Assembly (NCBI GenBank): GCA_021296515.1 | Contig: JAGWAH010000027.1 | Span: 1 to 42,460 of the forward strand | Length of the DNA: 42,460 nucleotides | Source of the DNA: Acidobacteriota bacterium | Lineage (GTDB): Bacteria; Acidobacteriota; Vicinamibacteria; Vicinamibacterales; UBA8438 | Direction of reading: 5' to 3' | In this document: one piece after another, positions 16,636 through 23,744 of the stretch | Numbering within the stretch: the stretch's first letter is position 1 | How the letters are laid out: every line of letters begins with the position of its first letter | Notes under the pieces: generated by a model | What the model was told of the DNA's origin: nothing | Databases searched by the model: none | What the model saw: only the letters and a program-made list of their open reading frames with translations | Translations under genes and position numbers: made by a program

Positions 16636-17310
16636 ATGAGCCGGATATTCGAGCCGTCGGAGCGTTTCCGCGAAGCCGTTGCGCGCTTCGACCGCGCGAA
16701 CGCCGAGGATCCCAACGTCGAGACGGTGGACGGCGCCTCCCATCCGAAGGAGCTGCTCTACGCGCAGCGGATGTCTGCTGCGCTGGAGCGTTTCGCCCCG
16801 GAAGCATCGGAGGTCGTCCGCCTCGCGGCGCGGTGCCAGCACATCCGGCGCTGGACCGTGCCACGTGACACCTATCCGGAGGGCCGCGACGGCTACCGCC
16901 GCTGGCGTGCGGATCTTGGCCGCTTCCACGCCGAGACCGCGGGCGACGTCCTGCATGAGGTCGGATACGACGACGCCACCGTCGGGCGCGTGCAGGCGCT
17001 ACTCCGGAAAGAACGGCTGAAGGCCGATCCCGAGGTGCAGCTTCTCGAGGACGTCGTCTGCCTCGTGTTCCTCAGCCACTACCTCGCGCCGTTCGCGGCG
17101 CAGCATGAGGACGAGAAGGTCGTCGGGATCCTGCGGAAGACGTGGCGGAAGATGTCGGAGCGTCGATCTCGATCTCGCGCCGGAGCTGCGGGCGCTGGTG
17201 ACCCGCGCTGTCGATTGACCGGCGTTTTTTTCGTCGGCTGTCCCTGTCCCCGCCTACCAGCCGAACTTCCGCCGCACCGCCACCCGCTCCGGCGACACCT
17301 GCACGTCTAG
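16636..17310 (+). CDS. DUF4202 family protein with a probable frameshift near its end
   Basis: The first about 175 residues (MSRIFEPSERFREAVARFD..., with HPKELLYAQRMSAALERFAP and CQHIRRWTVPR) match DUF4202, a soluble family of unknown biochemistry that I recall beside sulfate activation genes. It starts 23 bp after the sat-cysC stop, with AGGGAG upstream. From about 17161 the frame becomes Arg/Ser-rich and runs to 17310, overlapping the convergent gene. The next frame (17162-17218) encodes VDLDLAPELRALVTRAVD and a stop, which looks like the true C-terminus. The repeat GATCTCGATCTC lies at the break. The native gene therefore probably ended at 17218; the shift may be real or a sequence error. 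Confidence 0.8.
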   Translation: MSRIFEPSERFREAVARFDRANAEDPNVETVDGASHPKELLYAQRMSAALERFAPEASEVVRLAARCQHIRRWTVPRDTYPEGRDGYRRWRADLGRFHAETAGDVLHEVGYDDATVGRVQALLRKERLKADPEVQLLEDVVCLVFLSHYLAPFAAQHEDEKVVGILRKTWRKMSERRSRSRAGAAGAGDPRCRLTGVFFVGCPCPRLPAELPPHRHPLRRHLHV

Positions 17311-17670
17311 ATCCCGCGTCACGCGGTTGTCCGGCAGCGTCAGCAGCACCGCGCCCAGGCCGACGGTGCCGATGGCGGCCCAGGCCAGCTTGGGGCGGGT
17401 GAACGTGGCTTCGGTCGTCGCGTCGCGGACGTCCGTGTCGAACGGCCAGTCCGGGCTGACGTAGACGCACTGTGTCGGCTGGTGCTGGTACGTGTGCCTG
17501 CTGTAGCCCTCGGGGCAGATGTCGGTTTCGTAGTCGAACGCCGCGATCACGAGACCCGCTCCCGCCAGGATGGACACGATGCCGGTCGTCTTGCGCGACT
17601 GCGCCGCCGCGGGCGATACCGCGGACAGCAGGACGGGAACGCACGCCGCAACCATGAGGGTCCTCTTCAT
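17254..17670 (-). CDS. Small exported or membrane hypothetical protein
   Basis: A 138-aa protein of no family I recognise. Residues 1-23 form a signal peptide (MKRTLMVAACVPVLLSAV, AAAQ cleavage). Two further hydrophobic stretches lie at about 28-45 and 96-112, separated by a polar region with two Cys (ICPEGYSRHTY, TQCVYV) that could form a disulfide outside the cytoplasm. The start is decided by AAGGAGG, which sits 9 nt before the ATG at 17670 but directly abuts the in-frame ATG at 17679. It converges with the DUF4202 gene. Confidence 0.75.
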   Translation of the reverse strand: MKRTLMVAACVPVLLSAVSPAAAQSRKTTGIVSILAGAGLVIAAFDYETDICPEGYSRHTYQHQPTQCVYVSPDWPFDTDVRDATTEATFTRPKLAWAAIGTVGLGAVLLTLPDNRVTRDLDVQVSPERVAVRRKFGW

Positions 17671-17777
17671 CGCCGCCATCCTCCTTGCGGACCCCTTGTC
17701 CGGCCGGCGCCCGCAGTAGTCCCTCGCCGTCCACCGCGCAGGTGATGGGCGCGGCGCGCACCTGGGCGCCGACCGTC

Positions 17778-18761
17778 TCATCGGTCAGCTCCTTCCGTAC
17801 GCCTCCCGGTTTCGGTCTCCAGGTCCATGCGGCGGCTCGCCCTCATCCGCCAGATTGCGGCGGCGATGCTGCCGACGACCGAGTGCATCACGGCGGACAT
17901 CGCGCTGGGGATGGCGACCAGCGGATTCGCGAAGTTCTGCCGTGCCAGTACGACGCCGAGCCCCGAGTTCTGCATGCCCACCTCGATCGCCGCGGTGCGC
18001 GCCGCCTGCTCCCGGCCGATCCACAGGCGGGCGACGGTGTACCCGAGCACGAAACCGCCGGCGTGCAGCACGAGCACCGCCAGCAGCAGGCGGGCGCCCG
18101 CCTCGATCACCTGCTCGCGTCCGCCGCCGATCACCGAGGCGGCAATCAGCACGATCGTCGCCACCGCCACCAGCGGCGCCACCGGCAGCACGCGCCGGCA
18201 GGCGGCAGGGAAGCGCGCCTTCAGCACGGCACCGGCCACGACCGGCAGGACGACCACCTGCACGGTGTCCAGCAGCAGGCCCCCCGCCGGCACGTCGATC
18301 CGGCTGCCGGCGAGCAGTGCGGTCAGGGTCGGCGTCATGATCACCGCCAGCAGCGTGGAGGCCGTCGTCATCGTCACCGACAGGGCGACGTCGGCGCGGG
18401 CCAGAAACGTGATGACGTTCGAGGCGGTGCCGCCGGGGCAGCACGAGACCAGGATGAGGCCCACGGCGAACGGCGTCGGCAGGTCCAGCAGCCAGCCGAT
18501 GCTCCACCCCAGCAGCGGCATCAGCGTATATTGAAGCGCGACGCCCGGGAGGACGCTGGTCCGCTCGCGCGCGATGCGGCGGAAGTCCTCGAAGCCCACC
18601 GTCATTCCCATACTCAGCATGATGACGCCCAGGCCGACGGTGATGAACGGCCCGCTGAACCAGGTGAACAGCTCGGGTCGGACCAGGGCGATGCCGCTGG
18701 CGAGGAGCAGCCAGAGCGGAAACGCGTTGGTGAGGACGGTCGGCACCGACAATTCGCGCAT
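17778..18761 (-). CDS. Bile acid:sodium symporter (BASS) family transporter
   Basis: A 327-aa integral membrane protein with about nine or ten hydrophobic segments. The BASS signature GLILVSCCPGGTASNVITF (near 100-118) and the second half-repeat EVGMQNSGLGVVLARQNF (near 265-282) carry the residues of the two Na+ sites in the family. Substrate cannot be told; bacterial members move bile acids, pantoate, 2-keto acids or sulfur organics. The start codon is unclear. The ATG at 18761 overlaps a good -10 (TACAAT) of a promoter with -35 TTGAAA, so translation may really begin at TTG 18752 or GTG 18746. The last about 20 residues are charged and cytoplasmic. Confidence 0.9.
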   Translation of the reverse strand: MRELSVPTVLTNAFPLWLLLASGIALVRPELFTWFSGPFITVGLGVIMLSMGMTVGFEDFRRIARERTSVLPGVALQYTLMPLLGWSIGWLLDLPTPFAVGLILVSCCPGGTASNVITFLARADVALSVTMTTASTLLAVIMTPTLTALLAGSRIDVPAGGLLLDTVQVVVLPVVAGAVLKARFPAACRRVLPVAPLVAVATIVLIAASVIGGGREQVIEAGARLLLAVLVLHAGGFVLGYTVARLWIGREQAARTAAIEVGMQNSGLGVVLARQNFANPLVAIPSAMSAVMHSVVGSIAAAIWRMRASRRMDLETETGRRTEGADR

Positions 18762-18787
18762 TGTATGGTTTCTCGATGAGCTTTCAA
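18760..18787 (-). promoter_or_regulatory. Promoter of the BASS transporter inside the divergent SDR coding start
   Basis: The minus strand has TTGAAA (18787-18782), a 16-nt spacer and TACAAT (18765-18760). The predicted start, near 18753, is downstream of the annotated ATG at 18761. The -35 lies within codons 3-4 of the oppositely oriented SDR gene. Confidence 0.5.
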
Positions 18788-19594
18788 CCGGATCTGTTGA
18801 AGCGCAAGGCCGCGCTGGTGACCGGCGGCGGCACCGGCATCTGCCGTGGACTGTCGCTGGCGCTGGCCGCGCACGGCTGCGACGTGGCGATCACCAGCCG
18901 CAGGGCGGAGCACCTGGAGCCGACCCGCCGCGAGCTCGAGGCGCTCGGGGTCCGGGCGCTGGCGGTCGCGGGCGACGTCCGGGATCCGGCCGCGGTCGAC
19001 GCCGCGGTCGCGCGGACCGTCGACGCGTTCGGGCGGCTCGACATCCTGGTCAACGGCGCGGCGGGCAACTTCCTCTGCCGGGCGGAGGACCTGTCGCCCA
19101 ACGCGTTCGGGGCGGTGGTGGACATCGACCTCAAGGGGACGTTCCACATGTGCCGGGCGGCGCTGCCGCACCTGAAGAAGCAGGGCGGCGTCGTGCTGAA
19201 CATCAGCGCCACGCTGCACTACTTCGGCACCGCGGCGCAGCTTCACGTCTCGGCCGCCAAGGCGGGCGTCGACGCACTGACCCGCGTCCTCGCGGTGGAG
19301 TGGGGGGAGTACGGCATCCGCGTCAACGGCATCGCACCGGGGCCGATCGCCGACACCGAGGGAGTGCGGCGACTGCTCGTCGGGCCGGCGAAGGACCGCG
19401 TGGTCGAGATGACGCCGTTGCGCCGTCTCGGCGCCATCGACGACGTCTCGAAGGCTGCGCTCTACCTCTGTTCGGACCTCGCTTCGTTCGTCAGCGGCGT
19501 CACCCTGGTGGTGGACGGCGGGCTCTGGCTGACGTCGAGCCGGATGGCGGAGGCGTGGGACGCCGCCGTCGCGGCCGCGAAGAACCAGGCGTAG
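18776..19594 (+). CDS. Short-chain dehydrogenase/reductase, 2,4-dienoyl-CoA reductase-like
   Basis: A 272-aa Rossmann oxidoreductase. It has the NADP-binding TGGGTGICRG (16-25) with R near 42, then NGAAGNF (near 94-100), and the catalytic Lys in QLHVSAAKAGVDALTR (near 155-170). The canonical YxxxK tyrosine is replaced: the position four before the Lys is His in HVSAAK. This, with the AAGNF and AVEWGEYGIRVNGIAPGPI segments, matches the peroxisomal-type 2,4-dienoyl-CoA reductases, which reduce dienoyl-CoA during unsaturated fatty acid oxidation. The ATG at 18776 has no ribosome-binding site and is 14 bp from the ATG of the divergent transporter, so the mRNA may be leaderless. Confidence 0.88.
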   Translation: MSFQPDLLKRKAALVTGGGTGICRGLSLALAAHGCDVAITSRRAEHLEPTRRELEALGVRALAVAGDVRDPAAVDAAVARTVDAFGRLDILVNGAAGNFLCRAEDLSPNAFGAVVDIDLKGTFHMCRAALPHLKKQGGVVLNISATLHYFGTAAQLHVSAAKAGVDALTRVLAVEWGEYGIRVNGIAPGPIADTEGVRRLLVGPAKDRVVEMTPLRRLGAIDDVSKAALYLCSDLASFVSGVTLVVDGGLWLTSSRMAEAWDAAVAAAKNQA

Positions 19595-19676
19595 CAGCGC
19601 CGCCGCGCCGCTGGCGAGGCGCCGTCATGGGAATGTCGTCGGATCCGGGCTGCGGGCCGCCGGAGGGCAGCGCGTC

Positions 19677-20114
19677 CTACACGCGCTGGTAGTCCGGACG
19701 CCACTCCTTGATCGCCTGCTTGATCGTCTTCTGGTCCGCCTTCTCGTCCAGGGCCCGGCGGACCAGGGCCGGCAATTCGTCGTCGCCGGCGAAGCGCAGC
19801 GCGACGCACTGCGCGGTCGACACCTCGTCGATGCGCGGCTTCAGGTCGTCCGGCAGCAGACGCTCCATGCGCAGGCGTTCCTCGAGGCGGATGACGCGGT
19901 CCTGGGCCTTCAGCGCGAACACGCGGGCGAAGAGCGCCGCCAGCACCATGGCGACGCCCGTGCCGATCCGGTTCAAGCTCTCCAGGGTGAGCCCCTCCAG
20001 GAGTCCGACCAGGCCCACGATCAGGTTGATGAGCAGCAGTGGCATCGCGACGTAGTGGAACAGGGGAACCAGCTTGGCGTGGTTGGCGTAGGTCTGGGGG
20101 CGCTTTTCGGACAT
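19677..20114 (-). CDS. DUF6526 family membrane protein
   Basis: A 145-aa protein. It begins MSEKRPQTYANHAKLVPLFHY, has two hydrophobic segments (about 19-38 and 48-65) and then a charged cytoplasmic half with LKAQDRVIRLEERLRMERLLP, which I recognise as the DUF6526 pattern. Function is unknown. GGGAG lies 7 nt before the ATG. It converges with the SDR gene and diverges from the pterin dehydratase gene. Confidence 0.85.
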   Translation of the reverse strand: MSEKRPQTYANHAKLVPLFHYVAMPLLLINLIVGLVGLLEGLTLESLNRIGTGVAMVLAALFARVFALKAQDRVIRLEERLRMERLLPDDLKPRIDEVSTAQCVALRFAGDDELPALVRRALDEKADQKTIKQAIKEWRPDYQRV

Positions 20115-20262
20115 GATTGATCTCCCGTGAGCGTGTGGGTCGATCGTCGGGTGACGAGTCGGACGGGTTCCTGCGATCCACTATAAACCGGCAGGCCGCC
20201 GGGCCCGCGGGCGCTCGGAACAGATTGGGAGGGGACACGGCCCGGGGGGCCGAGGAGGAGCG

Positions 20263-20592
20263 ATGAGTGAACTCGCGAAGCAAAAGTGCGTGCCCTGTCG
20301 CGGCGGCGTGCCGCCGCTGTCCGGCGCGGAGCTGGAGGACTTTCGGAGGAAGCTGGGGGGCGACTGGAGCGTCGTCGAGCAGCACCACCTGGAGAAGGTC
20401 TACAAGTTCGACGACTTCCGGCAGGCGCTCGACTTCACGAGTCGGGTGGGCGAGATGGCGGAGGAGCAGGACCACCACCCGGACATCTACCTGACGTGGG
20501 GGCGGGTGAAGATCACGATCTGGACGCACAAGATCGATGGCCTGACCGAGAGCGACTTCGTCTTCGCGGCCAAGGCGGACGCGTTGCGATGA
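20263..20592 (+). CDS. phhB: 4a-hydroxytetrahydrobiopterin (pterin-4a-carbinolamine) dehydratase
   Basis: A 109-aa cytosolic enzyme that dehydrates 4a-hydroxytetrahydropterin so that the cofactor of aromatic amino acid hydroxylases can be recycled; some homologues act in molybdopterin metabolism. The active-site motif EEQDHHPDI holds His71 and His72, with Trp79, His89 and Asp98 in the expected spacing (DIYLTWGRVKITIWTHKIDGLTESD). Two Cys at 9 and 12 (CVPC) are common in bacterial members. GGAGGAGCG is an excellent ribosome-binding site. No phenylalanine hydroxylase gene is nearby. It is followed by a decayed peptidase and a MOSC gene. Confidence 0.95.
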   Translation: MSELAKQKCVPCRGGVPPLSGAELEDFRRKLGGDWSVVEQHHLEKVYKFDDFRQALDFTSRVGEMAEEQDHHPDIYLTWGRVKITIWTHKIDGLTESDFVFAAKADALR

Positions 20593-20640
20593 CCGCATCG
20601 TTCTCGTTGCAGCTCGCCGGCAGCATCCTCGCGGCTGCGG

Positions 20641-20952
20641 GCTTGCCGGTGGGGAGGGGACTTTGCCAGGACCGGGTCGTTCGCCGGCAACGGATCGGGC
20701 GACTACGCGATCGCCTTCTCGACCGCGGCGGGTGTGCGGCGGCGGCCGGGCGACCGGGTGCGGACCGTGGAGGACCTGTCGAACCGCAACATGTCGGCCC
20801 TGTTTCAGGCGACGGTGGAAGCGACCGAAGAGGCGATCTACAACTCCCTGTTCAAGGCGGTCACGGTGAGCAGCCGCTGAGGGACGCCCGAGGCGTGGCC
20901 CATCGAGGCCGTGGTGGACGTGCTCGAACGCCACGGCGCGATCCGCCGCTAA
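20641..20952 (+). pseudogene. Remnant of a P1 family peptidase (DmpA/S58), C-terminal part
   Basis: The frame 20665-20952 reads ARTGSFAGNGSGDYAIAFSTA, then ATEEAIYNSLFKAVTV, then after a TGA stop (20878-20880) WPIEAVVDVLERHGAIRR and a final TAA. These are C-terminal hallmarks of the DmpA/BapA L-aminopeptidase family (about 350-400 aa). Only about 95 codons remain; the N-terminal two thirds and the catalytic Ser region are missing, and a stop interrupts the rest. Upstream to about 20641 the frame is still open but unlike the family. Its end overlaps the stop of the convergent MOSC gene. Confidence 0.75.
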
Positions 20953-21386
20953 TCGTCCCAGCGCACCGCGTCGCCTACCGCAACCTCTCCGTCGTCGAGC
21001 ACCTCGGCGAACGCGCCGCCGGCCCACGCCGGATCCAGCGCACCGCGCAGGCCCGGGCGGGCCGCGTCCATGTGCTCACAGGGACGGGTCTCGCCCCATA
21101 TCCGCAGGCGGCAGGATCCGACGCGCAGGGTCCGACCGCGCGTGTCGTCGAGATCGATGCCCTCGACGAGCATGTTGGCTCGGCGCAGGGTCGGATCGAT
21201 GTCGTCGGTCAGCGCCTCGTTCACCCCGTCCCACCGCCGGCGGGAGATGATCGTGACCTGGCGCTTCCCGCCCTGGTCGGCGTTGCCCACGAGGCCGCGT
21301 CCGGCGCGTAGCGTGGCGCGCTCGACCGCGTCCATCGGTCCCCGGTGAAACCGCTTGATCCACAGCCGTTCGAGTCGTGCAGTCAT
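20949..21386 (-). CDS. MOSC domain-containing protein
   Basis: A 145-aa stand-alone MOSC domain (the C-terminal domain of Moco sulfurases). It opens LERLWIKRFHRGPMDAVERATLRAGRGLVGN, the usual binding-site start, and has the conserved Cys103 in GETRPCEHMD, the residue thought to carry sulfur or bind the cofactor. The target molybdoenzyme is not in the window. The ATG at 21386 has a weak ribosome-binding site and is 26 bp from the divergent start of the AMP-forming-enzyme-like gene. Confidence 0.9.
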   Translation of the reverse strand: MTARLERLWIKRFHRGPMDAVERATLRAGRGLVGNADQGGKRQVTIISRRRWDGVNEALTDDIDPTLRRANMLVEGIDLDDTRGRTLRVGSCRLRIWGETRPCEHMDAARPGLRGALDPAWAGGAFAEVLDDGEVAVGDAVRWDD

Positions 21387-21412
21387 GCCCGCTAGTGTAA
21401 GATCACCGGTTG

Positions 21413-22516
21413 ATGAGTACGCTGACGACCGCTTTACAGGGCAGGGCCGACGCGGCGCGCGCGTCGCTCGACGCCTGGGTGCGCGAGGTGGTCGCGTGGC
21501 ATTTCGACCCGGCGACCGGCTGTCCGTTCTGGCTGCAGTGGGCCGAGAAGGCCGGTTGGGATCCCCGCAAGGAGGTCGAGCGCTTCGACGATCTCCGCAA
21601 GTTCGGCCACTTCGAGGACGAATGGCTGCGGGGCGGTCCGGTGCGCCGCTGGGTGCCGCGGGCCTACGCCGACAAGCCGATCTTCGTCTTCGAGACCGGC
21701 GGCACGACCGGCATCCCCAAGAGCCGCATCGCCATCGACGACTTCCGCACCGACTACGAGCTGTTCTCCGACACGCTGCCCGACGAGTGCTTTCCGCAGG
21801 GGGCCAACTGGTTGATGCTCGGCCCGAGCGGGCCGCGGCGGCTGCGTCTGGCGGTGGAGCATCTGGCGCAGCACCGCGGCGGCATCTGCTTTTGCGTCGA
21901 CCTCGACCCGCGCTGGGTGATCAAGCTGATCCGGAAGGGCTGGATGGATCACCTGAAGGCCTACCAGGCCCACGTCGTCGATCAGGCGATCACCGTGCTG
22001 TCGGCCGGCCACGACATCAAGTGCCTGTTCTCGACGCCGAAGCTGATCGAGGCGCTGGCGAACCGCCTGGAGGAAGAGGGCTCGAGCATCCGCGAGACCG
22101 GCATCACCGGCATCTTCGCCGGCGGCACCGAGTTCACGCCGCAGTGGAACCGGTTCGCGAACGAGGAGTTGCTCGACGGCGTCTACATGACGCCCACCTA
22201 CGGCAACACGCTGATGGGACTGGCGGCGAGTCCGCCGAGCGGAGCGGACGAGGGCTACAAGATCACGTATCATGCGCCGCAGCCGCGGGCCGTGCTGCAG
22301 GTCGTCGATCCCGACGACGCCGATCGGGCCGTCGACTACGGCGGCACCGGGCGCGTGATGCTGACCACGCTGACGAAGGAGTTCTTCGTGCCACGCTTCC
22401 TCGAGCGCGACGAGGGCGAGCGGGAGCCGCCCTGCGAACAGTATCCGTGGGACGGAGTGAGCGGGGTGCGGCCGTTCAGTGCGCTGGCGTCCTCCACCAC
22501 CGTCGGGGTCTACTAG
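21413..22516 (+). CDS. AMP-forming (acyl-adenylate) enzyme-like protein
   Basis: A 367-aa protein. The phosphate-binding loop of the ANL superfamily is seen as ETGGTTGIPKSR (94-105), and GIFAGGTEFTPQWNRF and YGNTLMGLA (near 235-270) are in the place of the adenine-binding motifs. It is shorter than CoA ligases (500-600 aa) and lacks an obvious C-terminal lid domain, more like phenylacetate-CoA-ligase-type or LuxE-type enzymes. The substrate is unknown. A ttg codon precedes the ATG directly; ATG 21413 is preferred. No strong ribosome-binding site. An aldehyde dehydrogenase lies 1.2 kb downstream on the same strand. Confidence 0.75.
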   Translation: MSTLTTALQGRADAARASLDAWVREVVAWHFDPATGCPFWLQWAEKAGWDPRKEVERFDDLRKFGHFEDEWLRGGPVRRWVPRAYADKPIFVFETGGTTGIPKSRIAIDDFRTDYELFSDTLPDECFPQGANWLMLGPSGPRRLRLAVEHLAQHRGGICFCVDLDPRWVIKLIRKGWMDHLKAYQAHVVDQAITVLSAGHDIKCLFSTPKLIEALANRLEEEGSSIRETGITGIFAGGTEFTPQWNRFANEELLDGVYMTPTYGNTLMGLAASPPSGADEGYKITYHAPQPRAVLQVVDPDDADRAVDYGGTGRVMLTTLTKEFFVPRFLERDEGEREPPCEQYPWDGVSGVRPFSALASSTTVGVY

Positions 22517-22637
22517 TCGGGGCCAGCCGGGAATCGCGATGAAGTCCGCCGCGCGGTCACGGTGTCGAGACACCGGCGCGGCGTGTTCCTGTGAGCAACC
22601 AGCGGGCGAGCATCCCATGCAAGGAGCGGGTGTAACG

Positions 22638-23168
22638 ATGCGAACCGATCTGCTACGCGTCAACTGGAAAGTCATGGCTGGCCTGGTCCTGGTGCCGGCG
22701 CTTGCGGTCTTCGGCTGCGGCGGCGGCGGTGGCGGCATGGAGGCCGAGCCCGAGATGGCCGACGAGCCGATGGAGGAGGAGGCGCCCGCGCCGACCGGAC
22801 CGCCGCGGGTCTTCTTCGTCGCGCCGCTGGACGGCGACCAGATCTCGAGCGACCACGACGTGGAGGTCGAGTTCGGCGCCGAGAACTACATGATCTCGGC
22901 CATTCCCGAGGGGTTCGACCCCGAGGCCGACGAGCCGCGGGCCGACATGGGCCACTATCACCTGGGCGTCGATACCGGCTGCCTGCCGGCCGGCGAGATC
23001 ATCCCGGAGGGCCAGGGCTGGGTGCACTTCGGCGACGGCTCGAACGTGTTCACGCTGCAGGTAGAGCCGGCCGCCTACGAGCTCACCGTGCAGATCGGCG
23101 ACGACCTGCACCGCACGCAGGAGGGGCTCTGCGAGACGATCAGCATCGAGGTAGCCGACGGGATCTAG
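22638..23168 (+). CDS. DUF4399 lipoprotein
   Basis: A 176-aa protein with a lipoprotein signal peptide (hydrophobic 12-26, Cys27 in AVFGC), a Gly run, and then an acidic Pro/Glu linker. The DUF4399 domain (about 60-170) contains PRVFFVAPLDGDQI, GHYHLGVDTGCLPAGEIIP and a C-terminal YELTVQIGDDLHRTQEGLC. The family is periplasmic and of unknown function; the conserved His residues suggest metal or ligand binding (inference). AAGGAG lies 11 nt before ATG 22638. A second, closely similar copy follows 85 bp later. Confidence 0.88.
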   Translation: MRTDLLRVNWKVMAGLVLVPALAVFGCGGGGGGMEAEPEMADEPMEEEAPAPTGPPRVFFVAPLDGDQISSDHDVEVEFGAENYMISAIPEGFDPEADEPRADMGHYHLGVDTGCLPAGEIIPEGQGWVHFGDGSNVFTLQVEPAAYELTVQIGDDLHRTQEGLCETISIEVADGI

Positions 23169-23253
23169 CCGGATCCCGTCCCGGACGTTTCGGGATGCGT
23201 CCGGCGAGGCGGCGGGAAGCCGTCTCCCCGGCCCTGGAAGGAGCGAGAGCGTG

Positions 23254-23703
23254 ATGCGATTCGACAGTTTGAGAACGATTGTGGTGACCGGTCTGGCGAT
23301 CGTGATGTTGGTGGCGGGCGCCGCAGGCGCGGCGGCCCAGGAGGCTCGGGTCTTCTTCGTGTCGCCGGCCGACGGCTCACAGCATTCGGAGGACGTTGTC
23401 AGTATCGAGTTCGGGGCCGAGAACTATCCGATCTCCGCCATTCCGGAGGGCTTCGATCAGGAGACGGGCACTCCGCGCGACGGTGTCGGTCACTACCACC
23501 TGGGCTACAACACGGGTTGCCTGCCGGTGGGCGAGATCATCCCGCAGGGCGAGGGCTGGCAGCACTTCGGCGACGGCTCGAGCACGACGACGCTGGAGAA
23601 CGCACCGGCCGGCACCTACGAGCTGACCGTGCAGATCGGCGACGATCAGCACCGGACGCAGGAAGGTCTCTGCGCGACCATCAGCATCGAGGTGACCGAC
23701 TAG
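23254..23703 (+). CDS. DUF4399 periplasmic protein (paralogue of the preceding lipoprotein)
   Basis: A 149-aa protein with an ordinary signal peptide (hydrophobic 9-27, AAAQ cleavage) in place of the lipobox. The mature part aligns with the upstream gene almost end to end without gaps and with most residues identical: GHYHLG, TGCLP, GEIIPQGEGW, HFGDGS and YELTVQIGDD..HRTQEGLC are shared. The pair looks like a tandem duplication with different anchoring, one copy in a membrane and one soluble. AAGGAG precedes both the GTG at 23251 and the ATG at 23254. Function is unknown. Confidence 0.9.
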   Translation: MRFDSLRTIVVTGLAIVMLVAGAAGAAAQEARVFFVSPADGSQHSEDVVSIEFGAENYPISAIPEGFDQETGTPRDGVGHYHLGYNTGCLPVGEIIPQGEGWQHFGDGSSTTTLENAPAGTYELTVQIGDDQHRTQEGLCATISIEVTD

Positions 23704-23744
23704 GCGCCGGCGATCCGCCAACGTACGCAGGAGCGGAGAGCACC

